A stretch of 64,000 nt of DNA from Gigaspora margarita (GCA_009809945.1 WTPW01000194.1:314875-378874); one strand, 5' to 3'; shown: positions 46,601 through 57,750, counted from the first letter of the stretch. A program made the numbers and translations. The notes: a model not told the origin generated them from the letters alone.

Positions 46601-47118
46601 TGGGGCCATCTAAAGCCTGGTACCTTATGAAATTACCGATATATAACTCAGATCAGTCTAAACAAAACAGAGCAAGACGGCAAAGACAAAAACACGAAAT
46701 ATATGGGTTTGGTGCTGCAAAAAAGGGGATAAATTTACAATTTTTCAAAAATAATTTTCTTGTACAAATCAATTTAAAATAAGATCTGGGACATTTTTTA
46801 CTTAAAACACAAAAGCAGTTATATTAATAAAATTTTGTAGTATAGCTCTTTATTTTGTGTTTTCTTATAATTTATTATATACTTATAATATAAAAATTGA
46901 TTTTCTGAAGATCTTTTGTTTTGTCAATTTACTCCCTTTTTGCAGCACCAAGCCTATATAAAAAATGGCTATCTAAACCAGTCTTTGTTGACTAAACAAA
47001 AGTGTCAGAAATATAATTTTACTATATAAAAACAACCCAACCCTAGCCCTGATTCTAAAAATTAAAAAATTAAAAAAATCAAATAATTTCGTAAAGTGCC
47101 AGGCTTTAGACATCCCCA
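46601..47118. mobile_element. TIR element, about 518 bp, with inner palindrome
   Basis: The ends TGGGGCCATCTAAAGCCTGG and CCAGGCTTTAGACATCCCCA are inverted (about 34 bp in all). An inner pair (GGTTTGGTGCTGCAAAAAAG, about 46707; TTTTTGCAGCACCAAGCC, about 46938) suggests a second palindrome nested inside. The flanks are A-rich, so no duplication can be assigned. Confidence 0.72.
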
Positions 47119-47134
47119 AAAAATAGCAAACACA

Positions 47135-48027
47135 ACCTAAAATTGATTCTCTAGAAGAGCAGATTTTCAAGTTTATAGCTGAGAATGATAAACTAAGACA
47201 GGAGAATGCTGTAATGCTATAATTCTCTAACTTAGAAGAGAGAAAGAGTTGCTTAAAGCAAAAATTATAGAATTAGACAATATGCCAAAGAAAATATTAA
47301 AAATGTAAAGTTAATAAATACTGAACTTAATGTCAAAATAGAACAGATAGCAAAAGAAAATGTCGAAGTTAAAGCTAGAGTTGTGAATTTAGAACAAAAG
47401 CAGTTGCAAAAATGAAGAAGAGAGCAACTTTATTATTAAATCAAACAATGTTATCAGATAAAGCAGCTAATCTTTAATTAATATCTAAATAGAAAATTCT
47501 AATGATACTCCTGAACATAGACTATATTTCTGACAACACTTCAAATTCTAATATATGTCAGAAGACAAAAATTTAATATTCTTTATCAATAAATTACATG
47601 GAAACAACTAAATTTCTATAAAATATAAAGATTGATCAATTTTTAGATTTACTATATAGTAATAAAATAAGAGAAACAAACCAGAAAAATAAGCTTAGAT
47701 CTCAAGAAATCTTTGAATAATAATTTGTAATCTAATAAAACAAAGTACAAAAATCATGTTAACAATTTCTAAAAACTTTAGTTTACAGTTACAATAGAAT
47801 AATTCTATTAGTAATAGTAATGTAAATAGGGATATAGCATCTACAACTCTGAATAAAACAGAATCTCAACCCAACAATTCTTGCTCTATACTTTTATATA
47901 AAGAACTTTTTAATGCTATAATTCTTGCTAATCATAAAACCCAAAAAGCAATTTTTTTGTTATAGTAATTTTGGCAAAGTTCTTTTTCAAAGATGCATAA
48001 AATATCATTAAAAAACACATACAAAAA
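47135..48027 (+). pseudogene. Coiled-coil protein relic
   Basis: Plus-strand pieces in changing frames: SLEEQIFKFIAENDKLRQEN, NLEERKS, ENVEVKARVVNLEQK-like heptad-rich segments, then MKKRATLLLNQTMLSDKAAN, a NSNDTPEH segment and SNVNRDIASTTLNKTESQ. The Leu/Glu/Lys heptads indicate a coiled coil followed by a low-complexity Ser/Asn/Thr tail. Stops occur every 10-30 codons. It resembles proteins repeated in Glomeromycotina genomes, but I cannot name a family. Confidence 0.45.
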
Positions 48028-48330
48028 TTCTGTGCCAGGTTTTGTCGATCCTGTGGTGCAGATCTCCTGATCCACAAATCAGATTTTAAAGATCAAATAT
48101 AACATAACACAATCAGAAAATTTCAAAACAAATATTCTTTTGTTAAAAATCGCTTATTTCTTGAAGTTTTGCATAAGAAACAACCTTTAGTGCACTAACA
48201 AAAAGTTTTTGTTGGCTGTTTTACTATATAGACACTTTATCTAACACATGACCCTAACTCTAACCCTAATATAATCAAACTTTAAAGGATTTTGCTGCGC
48301 CACATAATTGACAAAACCTGGCACAAAACT
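48028..48330 (+). mobile_element. MITE family G copy 1, with telomere-like tract
   Basis: The ends TTCTGTGCCAGGTTTTGTC and GACAAAACCTGGCACAAAAC are inverted repeats. The interior has ACCCTAACTCTAACCCTAAT (about 48241-48260). The inverted second copy is at 50552-50843. Confidence 0.75.
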
Positions 48331-48930
48331 TTTTTATACTTAAAAAACATGTTGATTTAGAATCTAATATAATTAGTAGAATTTAAATAAAAGAAGTTTG
48401 TGTTTGGCTTCCTGCAAATATTTTTGCTGTACTTTTTAAAAAAGAATTGAAAAGGCTAAAAAGCTCTATAAACTTTTTAATGCAATAGATATAGATAAAA
48501 TATATTAAATACATTTCTTTTCTGCTAATAGTATCTCAAACATAACAAACAAAGATATTCAATACATTATAAATAATATACTATTTGACTATAGTATTAA
48601 GATTAAATCCATTTTAAAATACAAAAACATTGGATTTAATTCAACAATTAATAATAAAAGGTCATTGAATTTAAAGTTAAAGTAAGTACACTATTTATTT
48701 TTAATCCAAGAAGGATTTATCAAAACTTAAAATAAGTATGCCTACTAAAAATAAGTTTCAAATTTCTAATTTATCTGTTTTTACTAATTCAAAAAAATTT
48801 CTGTATAATGCCAGAAATAAGCTACCCTCTGATTTTTTTTTTAAAAAAATCTACTAGCAGTTGCTATATATAAAAGTCCAATCAAATATATTCTTAAGTA
48901 AAGTTGTTCAAAACATCAAAAAAAATAAAT
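48331..48930 (+). pseudogene. Continuation of decayed coding sequence
   Basis: Around 48440-48670 one frame reads KKARKLYKLFNAIDIDK-like sequence, then HFFSANSISNITNKDIQYII and NILFDYSIKIKSILKYKN, with several stops. It is probably the downstream part of the relic split by the MITE at 48028. Family unknown. Confidence 0.35.
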
Positions 48931-48934
48931 GTGG

Positions 48935-49117
48935 CAATTTAGAGAAGTTGTCAGGTTGTCACCCCAAGTAGCAGGTTAAATATTCAAATCCTACTGGTGA
49001 CGTTTTGAAAATAAGACCTATGTTCTGGTAACTATGGCTCATCAATCAGTTGAATATATAACCTGTAATTCTGGTCTACCATCTTGAATGGGAGCTTTTG
49101 GGTGTATGTATACCTGT
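48935..49117 (+). repeat. tRNA-derived SINE, copy C
   Basis: The A-box-like AGAGAAGTTGTCAGGTTGTC (about 48950), B-box ATTCAAATCC (48982-48991), TTTTGAAAATAAGACC linker, TTCTGGTAACTATGGC and ATCAATCAGTTGAATATATA follow the same order as the other two copies. Its 3' end is broken by the element at 49120. Confidence 0.65.
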
Positions 49118-50042
49118 TAGGAGGCTTCCAGAAATTATTAATATTTTGTTACTAATAAATTTCGAAATTTTATCCCACCTACCCACACCTGATACTCTAT
49201 TACCCAATTAAATTTTATATTTTTTAAGTTTATTCATATGTTTCAATTTATAAAATTGATAATAACTATTGCTTTACTGAATCGATTTAGATGATTTAAC
49301 TACCAAAATGTTCATTTTACTGAGTTGATTCTAACAAGCCCAAAATTGTTAAAATCTAATCACAGGATCCAAAGATAATTCAACTTTTGTATAGTTTTAA
49401 TAGTGATTTATTAGAATCACTATATAAATATTTATTAGAATCACTATGTAAATTTTTTAATATTGAATAACTTTTGATCCACTGGCCTGTTTTGGATAAT
49501 TTAACTACCAAAATGTTTATCTCAGTGAGACGATTCTAACAAGCCCAAAATCACTAAATTCTAATTATAGAATTTCAAGATCAATAAAGGTTTTATTGTT
49601 TGTCTGACAATACAAACTTTATCGATCTTGGAATTCTGTAATTAGAATTTAGCAATTTTGGGCTTGTTAGAATTGTCTCACTGAGATGAACATTTTGGTA
49701 ATTAAATAATCCAAAATGGGCCAGTAGATCAAAAGTTATTCAATATTAAAATTTTACTTAGTGATTCTAAAAAATTACTATTAAAATTACACAAAAGTTG
49801 AACGATCTTGGGACCCTGTGATTAGATTTTAACAAATTTGGGCTTGTTAGAATCATCTTAGCAATACGAACATTTTGCTAGTTAAATCATCTAAATTGGC
49901 CCAGTAGAGCAATAGTTATTAATAATTTTATATTTTTATATTTTTGGCCAAAATTATAAAAATTTGACCAGAATTATAATTGTAACCTGATATTTTCAGG
50001 ACCCACCTACCAAAAAATTACATAATTTCTGGAAGCCTCTTA
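49118..50042. mobile_element. TA-flanked TIR element hosting nested family A foldbacks
   Basis: The element spans 49120-50040 (921 bp). The ends GGAGGCTTCCAGAAATTAT and ATAATTTCTGGAAGCCTCT are inverted, with TA on both sides (TTA also possible). Further matching inner pairs include CCCACCTACCCACACC left and GGACCCACCTACC right. It sits in a SINE copy. Confidence 0.75.
49270..49925. repeat. Family A foldback, one copy inside another
   Basis: The outer arms (about 49280-49375 and 49800-49915) are inverted copies with AACAAGCCCAAAATTGTTAA. A second, complete family A palindrome (about 49478-49747; arms CTACCAAAATGTTTATCTCA and TGAGATGAACATTTTGGTAA) lies in its centre. Confidence 0.75.
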
Positions 50043-50551
50043 CACAGTCAAATTCAGGAAACTGGAATAATGGAAACCCATTTGGCAAGTCCTGAGTAAG
50101 AAAGTAGTGAAGATCTTTAATGGTGCTACCAAAAAAAGATCAGTGCTAGGGTTAGAATAAACCTTATAAGGGCAGTATAGGAAACTGTAGTGGTTTAAAG
50201 ATAATTTTTGACTGCAAGTATTGGTTAATGCCATGGCACCCAGTTTCTGAAGACCATCTAAGTATACAATATGGGACATATACTTAGTATAACTAGCAAT
50301 TTCTACAAGGGTAAAGTAGCCCTAAAGCTAGTAGGCTATTGTAAATAACCCAGGAGCTATAATATAAGTTGGTTAACAAGTAAATATTGATAGGCAAAGC
50401 ATGAATCAGAGTGTTTCAAATAGGCTCCTGTAGTTGGTCTGCAGGTATGGTAGCTAGTATAGAACTTTTGGGCAAACTACTTAAATTAAGCACCAAAAGT
50501 GCACATATGGCTAGTTGTATACTTGTCAATGTAACAAATAGCATGTAGATA
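50043..50551. other. Unassigned sequence
   Basis: Mixed composition with no persistent frame. It may be an old TE body similar in character to 2640-3130. The 79-aa minus ORF at 50040-50279 starts in the MITE end and lacks motifs. Confidence 0.35.
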
Positions 50552-50843
50552 TTCTGTACCAGGTTATGTCAATCATTTGGCAAAGGCAAATTTTTTTGAA
50601 TTATTAATGTTAGGGTTAGAGTTAGGGTTAGGTAGCAAGGTTAGCAAAACATATAGTAAAATCATTCAAGGAGAACTTTTTGTTAGTGCACCAAAGATGG
50701 TTTTTTATACAAACTTTTGTTAAATATGTAATTTTTGGCAAAACAAACGGTTGTTTTGAATTTTTATAATTGTGTTATGTTATACCTGATCTTGAAATCT
50801 GATTGGCAGTTCGGCCATATGATCAATATAACCTGGCACAGAA
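50552..50843 (-). mobile_element. MITE family G copy 2, with telomere-like tract
   Basis: Inverted relative to copy 1. The ends TTCTGTACCAGGTTATGTC and ATAACCTGGCACAGAA, with internal GTTAGGGTTAGAGTTAGGGT (about 50608-50630), correspond to the telomere-like tract of copy 1 at the equivalent place. Confidence 0.75.
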
Positions 50844-51004
50844 AACTGATGTGCATAACAAATATTATAAATATTTAATAAAACCTTATAGCCAAAGTAG
50901 ACAGCCATTTAACTTAAAAAAAACATCAAAAAATATTTAAAGTAAAAAGTTGGTATAATTTGAACAACATTTTTTTAGTACACTTTTCAATTTTTCAAAA
51001 AAGC
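50844..51004. other. Short AT-rich spacer
   Basis: Nothing recognised. Confidence 0.4.
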
Positions 51005-51640
51005 AATGATTCAAAAATAAGCTACTTTTATAAATTTTGTATAACTTTTTGGCCAAAAAGTAGCTTATTTTTAGAACTAAATAGTATCAGAAAGTAGAGT
51101 AAATAAAGAATTTTTACTAGTACTAAAAGAATTAATTGAGATAAGCACTTTAGAGAAGTGCAGTAAATTACGTGTTTAGAGTTTATATAGGTCCTGACCC
51201 TCGTGATAGGACTGTTGACCAATCAAATTTTATAAAACTCAAAAACGGCTTTGATCTGAAAATAAGCTACACCAAAATCGACAAAAGTCACTATATAGTA
51301 AAGTCTAAATTTTACTAAGCAAATCGATTAAAGTTGCTTAAGTAAACTTATTCAAAAGGTCAAAAATACACTTACTATAAAATTTTTATAAGTGTTAGAG
51401 AATTTTTTATTAATTGACTTTTGATTTTTATATTCAATGGAAAAATTAAATTTTTTAAAAAAATATATTCAATGAACATAAAAATTAAAAGTTAAATAAT
51501 AAAATTTCTTCAATTTTAATAAAAATTTTAAAGTATGTGTATTTTGGTCTTCTAAACAAGTTTACTTAATCAATAATTATCGATTGAGATAGTAGAATTT
51601 AGACTTTACTATGTAGCAACTATCTGCGATTAACTAATAA
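51005..51640. repeat. Foldback family C copy with AAAATAAGCTAC hairpins
   Basis: A small hairpin (about 51012-51078; AAAATAAGCTACTTTT and AAAAGTAGCTTATTTTT) precedes a larger palindrome (about 51285-51625). The larger palindrome's arms include ATATAGTAAAGTCTAAATTT, TTGCTTAAGTAAACTTATTC and their complements. Homologous to 25660-26190, inside the 1.17-kb TIR element. Confidence 0.7.
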
Positions 51641-52081
51641 TCAATTTTGCTTCAATATTATTTGCTGTTTATACATATATATATAGGACGTGATAGATGG
51701 GTGACCCTCTAGATAATTACATGATTTACTGTACTTCCCTTAGCAAATAAAATTCATAATCTGTAAAACAATATATTTTGACTTTTTTCGATTATTCAAA
51801 ATGAGAAATTAGTACAGATTTTAAATATTTTATTTATAAAAGTAAACCAAGCAATGAGACAATAATCAAAATTATTAGTATTTGTAGAGGACCCTGGACA
51901 TCTAGTATAGAGGTCATACTTGAAATTTTTTAGCAAAAACACCTAAAATTTAAGAAGCAAAAAACAGTTTTTGGCGATTATCTTGGCATCCAGTGGTCCA
52001 ATTTGAATGAACTTTTTTTTTAAATGAAGCTCTCAGTGAGGCACATCTAAAAAAAGTTTATTCAATCCTGATCACTGGATT

Positions 52082-53238
52082 CATCAGGAAAATAAATAAG
52101 GTGCAGATCTGCACAAATCTGTGACCCTGGAAAATTTTAACAAATTTTGCAATAACTTGTGATCTAGCAGTCGAAACTTAACAATTTTGGTACTATTCGA
52201 TTCGTCTCAATGAGCCAGATCGAATGGTACCAAAATCATTGAATTCCAATCACTAGAACACAAAAAAATCCCATTTAAGTAAATTTTATAAACATCGAAC
52301 ATCTTGCCAACCAGTAGTCCAAATTTAATGATTTTGGTACCATTCGATTCCTCTCGATGGGACGGTTCGAACGATACAAAAAACATCAAAATTGGATCAC
52401 TGGTTAACAAGTTATTCTTAAAAAATGATTCGCAGCACAGTTCTGCGCAGAAATTTAAATTTCTTTTTTAAATTTCTGTGCAGAACTGTGCCGCGAATAG
52501 TTTTTTATGAATAACTTATTAACCAGTAATTCAATTTTGATGTTTTTGGTGCTGTTCGAACTGCTTCATCGAGAGGAATCGAATGGTACCAAAATCATTA
52601 AATTTGGACCACTGGTTGGCAACAACGTTCAATATTTATAAAATCTACTTAAATGGGATTTTCTTGTGTTCTAGTAATTGGAATTCAACAATTTGGGTCA
52701 TGGTCTAGGAAAACCCCCTCTGAAGGGTAGTTTCTATTTTGAGAAAATAGCGATTAATTGTTTGTGAAACCTAAATTTTGCCCCTGAATTTTTTGTTTAT
52801 TTTTAGATATTATTTACTGAGTAAACAAGGTCATGTGATTATGAAATACTAATTGACCAATCTAATTAAATTGAGCCATCAATCTTTGGTTGTAAATCTA
52901 TTTTTAGAACACAAATGTTAAAAAATTGTTTTACATTCAAGTTAAAATGTCTCAATAAATTATTATATCAATATAGGGTAAAAAGTAAAATACATATAGA
53001 TATAAACTGAAACTTTAATTTGAATCAAAAATCTCAAAATTTTTAAAAAAGTGTCAGAGGGGGGTTTTCCTAGACCATGACCCATTTTGGTACCATTCAA
53101 TCTGGCTCATTGAGATGAATCGAATGGTACCAAAATCATTAAGTTTGGACCACTGGGTCACAAGTTATTGCAAAATTTGTTAAAATTTTCCAGGGTCGCA
53201 GATTTGTGCAGATCTGCGCCTTATTTATTTTCCCGATG
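52082..53238. mobile_element. Foldback element E nested in family D
   Basis: The ends CATCAGGAAAATAAATAAGG and CCTTATTTATTTTCCCGATG continue as inverted repeats through GCAGATCTGCACAAATCTG and GACCCTGGAAAATTTTAACA. It holds a family B palindrome (about 52245-52685; motif CATTCGATTCCTCTCGATG, core TTCGCAGCACAGTTCTGCGC) and the element at 52695-53083. Confidence 0.8.
52691..53087. mobile_element. TIR element nested in element E
   Basis: The element spans 52695-53083 (389 bp). The ends GGGTCATGGTCTAGGAAAAC and GTTTTCCTAGACCATGACCC are about 30 bp in all, flanked by ATTT on both sides. The mirror arm of the host supports an original AATTTTGGTACC at this point. AT-rich non-coding interior. Confidence 0.82.
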
Positions 53239-53347
53239 TTAGACATTATTAAAGTAAATAGATTTTGTTATTTTTAGCAAATTAGGCCAAAATTGGCCAA
53301 AATCCAGTTATGACCTATATGAGAGATGTCCAGGGTTCTATTTGTAG

Positions 53348-53863
53348 TTGGCTACACTTTATTGACAAGTTAATATTAAAAATTAGCTTAGCTAACTAAG
53401 TTAAAGCAATTTTTTATTAGAAACTATCAGAGATTTTTTAAATTTTTTTTTTTAAATTTATGTTTGTTAACTTTTTTAAAAAAATTTTTGAATTCTGCTA
53501 CAATTTCTATTTTATTTTATATTTTTTTTTTACTTTTATAATTCTATATATATTCTATATACATTTTTTTTTACTAATATTCTAGTATAAATCTGATTAA
53601 TTGCCAATTTGGATAAGATTAGTAATATTTCTATAAAATTGGGGCAAAACAAATATATAAACAAGGTAGTACAAAATCTGAATCAGGCCTGTATATATAA
53701 AATTTTTATATGATTTAAAGAATTTTAAAGACGTTTTACTTATATCTTCTTATTACAAGTTTGATTTTAATAAAATTTTGGTAGTAGACATACAAGAACC
53801 TGCTCTATAACTTTACTTAGAGCTAAAAATAACATTTACTTAGTACAAAAAAAAAACTTTTCA
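53348..53863. other. Unassigned AT-rich sequence
   Basis: The part at about 53690-53850 matches 10238-10450 in inverted orientation. No gene. Confidence 0.45.
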
Positions 53864-54397
53864 TAAGGGGGCATCCATAAATAACATTATATACCCCTAC
53901 AAAATAGCTCTTGACCCCCCTAGACTATATAAAAAATTTTAAAAATCTGTATATTTATATATATAATTTTACAAAAACTTGGATATATTATAACCTAGTG
54001 ATCCAATCTGGATGATTTTGGTACCATTTGATTTATCTCTATGAGAAGAATCCAATGGTACCAAAATAATTTTATTTAAATTACTAGATCAAGAGATATT
54101 TACAAAATACTATTGATTTTATAGTAATTTTATAAGAAAACATAATAACCAATAGTATTTCATTAATAAAACGTGATCTGGTAATCCAAATCAAATGATT
54201 TTGGTACCATTCGAATTCTCACCTCGAGACGATTCGAATGGTACCAAAACCATCCAATTTGGACCTCTGGATCAAGTTTTAGACAAATTTTTATAAAAAA
54301 ATTATATTATATTTTTTTGACCCCTCTTCCTACTAATTGAAAAAGCGTTATATTTTGTGGGACCCCAAACATAACATTATTTATAGATGCCCCCTAA
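53864..54397. mobile_element. Harbinger-like element with TAA duplication and nested foldback
   Basis: The element spans 53867-54394 (528 bp). The ends GGGGGCATCCATAAATAACA and TTATTTATAGATGCCCCC are inverted repeats, flanked by TAA on both sides. The centre (about 53990-54290) holds family B arms with GATTTTGGTACCATTCGAAT. Confidence 0.82.
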
Positions 54398-54596
54398 GGG
54401 TCATCATTAGATTTACTAATATATTGTTTATATATTTGTTTATCCCCAATTCCAAATATAGTAATAATGTAGCTATAGTGCTGATCTTATTCAGATTAGT
54501 AATTAATTACTTTAATTTTTAAATAACTAATCATAGAAGTTATAATTTTATTTAGCATTCTCTTATAAAAGCTTAAACATAGTGTAAAAGAATATC

Positions 54597-54912
54597 AATT
54601 TAAAAGAACTTTGGATATCTTTTATATAGATCATAACTGGGTTTTAACAAATTTTGATCTAATTTGCTAAAAATGACAATACTATATTTTGTTAAGTAAT
54701 TTTTAATCCAGTGATCAGAATTGAATAAACTTTTTTTTTTGTTAGATGTGTCTCATTAAGACCTTTATTTTAAAAAAAAGTTCATTTAAATTGAACTACT
54801 GGATGCCAAAATAATTGCTAAAAATTGTTTTTTTTGCTCTTAAATTTTAGGGCTTTTGCTAAAATGTGTAATATATAACCTTTGTACTAGATATCTGGAG
54901 TTCTAATTTAAA
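54597..54912. mobile_element. hAT-like MITE, family D copy 4
   Basis: The element spans 54605-54904 (300 bp). The ends AGAACTTTGGATATCT and AGATATCTGGAGTTCT are flanked by an exact 8-bp duplication AATTTAAA (54597-54604, 54905-54912). Confidence 0.85.
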
Positions 54913-55584
54913 CAAATATAATAAAATTGCAAAAATAATCATATTATTATTGGTTGACTTATAAGTAAATAACTTATTGGATTTTAAAACATAATGAATA
55001 TTTTAATTAGCCTATTTAATTTTAGAAAGAACTCTTGAAGCCAGAGAAGAAGAGAATATTAAATGAAATTGTAATTTTAAATAGTTTAAATCATTCAAGT
55101 CAATTTTTTGAAAAAATTTTTTCTTTTTATTGTAATACCACCCTAGATATTTGTTGTATTAAGTCACTACTATTGAGTTCCTACTATGAACTCTCACCCT
55201 ACTATCACTGTTTATATTACTAAAATATCTGTATCGAGAGAACTTCAAAAAGTCAGTAAGTGCTAATATTCTCTGGGTACCTTGTGGATTTCTAAAGATA
55301 GTATATTGCACTAGCACTGAAGTGCTAAAAGACAACAAAGAAACTTTTTCAATTTGTGCAAAAACTAAACTTGGCAAAAAAGATAAGTTTATTTTCTTTT
55401 TTTGCTCTATATAATCACAAAATTTAATTTCAAATTAATATATAGATTGAAAAGAATCTTGGCTTCTAAATTAATAGTAATTTTATATATTTTTTTTATA
55501 ATTTCATATATAAAAAATTTTTATATAATATATTGTGTGACTGATAAGTTAAAAATGCCAAGATTTTTTGATAATTATTAAATA
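54913..55584. other. AT-rich, includes a single arm of the 0.9-kb foldback
   Basis: 55380-55560 matches one arm of the element at 888-1742 (TTTTTGCTCTATATAATC, ending GTGTGACTGATA). The small ORFs at 55035-55223 and 55159-55377 have no recognisable motif. Confidence 0.5.
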
Positions 55585-56065
55585 AAACTTTTTTGCACTA
55601 AGTTAATAGCCAAGTTCGATTAATTGAAAGTTGTAGAGCTCACTGAGATGAATCAAAAAGAGGTTAAATTATCCAAATTGGCCTAGTAGTTGCTAAGATA
55701 TTTTTAAAAAACAATTGTCAAACTATATAAAATTACTATATAAACAAACTATTGTTTATATAAAAATATTACATAGTTATTAACATATTTTTTAATGAAA
55801 TCTCAATATTTTCTGGGCTAATTTTAATAATCTACCTACCTTTAGATATACCTTAATGCAGGGATAGTAAAATTGGAGGTCATTTGCCTTTTTTCAAATG
55901 ACCTAGGTCATTTCGGACTAAAATTCATAATAAAATTGGGGTCATTTGAGGTCATTTGAGGTCATTTGAAGGTCATTTGAAGGTCATTTACCATCCCTGC
56001 CTTAATGAGCTCTACAATTTTAATTAGTAGACTGGATAATTAGCATAATACAAAAAAGTTTTTCT
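55585..56065. repeat. Foldback element hosting a hAT-like MITE
   Basis: The outer arms (AAACTTTTTTGCACTAAGTT left, AATACAAAAAAGTTTTTC right; GTTGTAGAGCTCACTGAG and TTAATGAGCTCTACAATTT further in) are inverted. The MITE at 55859-55999 is inserted in the right half. Confidence 0.65.
55851..56007. mobile_element. hAT-like MITE with GGTCATTTGA repeats
   Basis: The element spans 55859-55999 (141 bp). The ends CAGGGATAGTAAAA and TTTACCATCCCTG are flanked by an exact 8-bp duplication CCTTAATG (55851-55858, 56000-56007). The interior has five or more direct copies of GGTCATTTGA, plus the inverted form CAAATGACC. Confidence 0.9.
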
Positions 56066-57445
56066 TGAAACATTTAGCATTTATATCTTATGATAAATAT
56101 ATAAGATCTGTATTATGTTATACTATGATCATATACCAAATGACTAGCAGATCATCAATTAATAAAATTTATTTCTTAGTATCTAGAGTACTAATATTAA
56201 TTTTAAATAAATGAAGAAATCTAATAATAAGTTCTTTACTTTCTATAGAGCATGCCATTTATTATGTAGTTTTTACTATAAATACACGAGTTAGGGCATA
56301 GATGCCACTGAAATTGATTTTTGAAAAATGCCTATTTCAGGTTTTGTAAAATAAATTAAAATTTTTTATAAGGAAGAGCAAATAAAATTTATATATTTAT
56401 ATTTCTTATAATTTTATCTATTCAAAAAAAGAATCAAAAAATTTTAGGTTAAGTAAAATAGAGCAAAAACAATTTGTAAAAATTTTTTAATTTTGGGTTC
56501 TGAAACCCAAAATAATTTCATCACCATGTATAGGTTAGGTAGTAATCATGTCTATATATAATATATATAATATATATATTAAACTAATGCAATAGGTAGC
56601 ACTTTGTACTATCAATCTTATACAGTTTTTTTAATTATATAACTGTTAAAAATTTTATTGTAAAAATTATCATTAATTGTAGCATATAGTACATAGTCAA
56701 ATTTGAAGTTGTATAAAAATTATTGTGATTTCTATAATTTATTGTAAGTTTTTTGTTACAAAATTTATTGATTCAATATGTATTGTGATTAAAGTTATTA
56801 TTAGAATAATTATAATTCTATTATAAGTTACTATAAAAAATTCTGTTATAGAACTTACTTGCTTTTTGATGTTTATAGTATGAAGTTAAGATTCTAAGTT
56901 ATTATTTTGGTATTACAGTATATATAGTATTAAATTTAATATTAGTACTATGATTTTTATATAAAAAAATGGTTACAAAATGTAGTTAATATTCGGAAGA
57001 TCCAGTATATAATTGAAATTCTGGTTTGCACTAAAAATTCTGCCACAGAATTTATTGGTTAATGCAATATATTAATTGTTAAGTTAGTATTGGAATTATC
57101 TTGATTTCTATTGTAAACAGAATTTACTTAAAATTAACTTTGCATTGCTTTAGCTATTGTGATATAACTATATTGGAATTGATAGTTGTTGTTTTATCTA
57201 ATTTAATGTAAGAATTTTGTTACAAAACTTATTGAATATTGCTGTATTGTCATATATACATATGTTGATACTGATATAATGAAACTTAACATTTGGTTAA
57301 TTCATGAATTTTACTATAATTTGCTATTTGTCACACTCAGAAGAGACTTCATGAACTTTGCTATCAATTTAGCTTTAAGCCATAATTATTATTTATTATG
57401 TGTATTTTTCAAATATTTTCTTTTTTCTTTACATATAGCAAATTT
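56066..57445. other. Unassigned AT-rich sequence
   Basis: No gene. From about 56700 the phrases TTCTATTGTAA, ACAAAATTTATTG and GTTACAAAA recur irregularly, perhaps a decayed extension of the tandem repeat that starts near 57780. Confidence 0.4.
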
Positions 57446-57750
57446 TTAGGCCACATTAAGTGAATTTTTCATTTCGCATAACTGTTGACCTAAGTTTTTT
57501 CAAAAAAAAATTTTTTTAAACTCCTATTGTGTCAATAATTCTATTTTTGCCATTTAATTTTATTCTTTGGTGTCACCTGTTGACTTTAATTTTCTGGAAT
57601 TACCCAATAAGTCTGATAAAAAAAAAACCAAATTTCTAATTCCATGTTATACAAACTGAAGAATTAGCTTTGCATGACAATCCAACTTGCCAAATAGAAT
57701 TTTGAAATACCTGGTTATGCAAAATGGAAAATTAACTTCACATGGCTTTA
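57446..57750. mobile_element. Harbinger-like MITE with TTA duplication, copy 2
   Basis: The element spans 57449-57747 (299 bp), a diverged copy of 45380-45780. The ends GGCCACATTAAGTGAATTTT and AAAATTAACTTCACATGGCT are flanked by TTA on both sides. The interior shares CTTTAATTTTCTGGAATTAC and AATTCCATGTTATACAA-like parts with copy 1. Confidence 0.75.

Larger units (their letters stand above)
51880..53347. mobile_element. hAT-like MITE, family D copy 3, with nested insertions
   Basis: The outer element is 51888-53339. The ends are AGGACCCTGGACATCT and AGATGTCCAGGGTTCT, flanked by an exact 8-bp duplication ATTTGTAG (51880-51887, 53340-53347). Removing the insertion at 52082-53238 leaves about 293 bp, the normal size of the family (294-300 bp). 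Confidence 0.88.
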
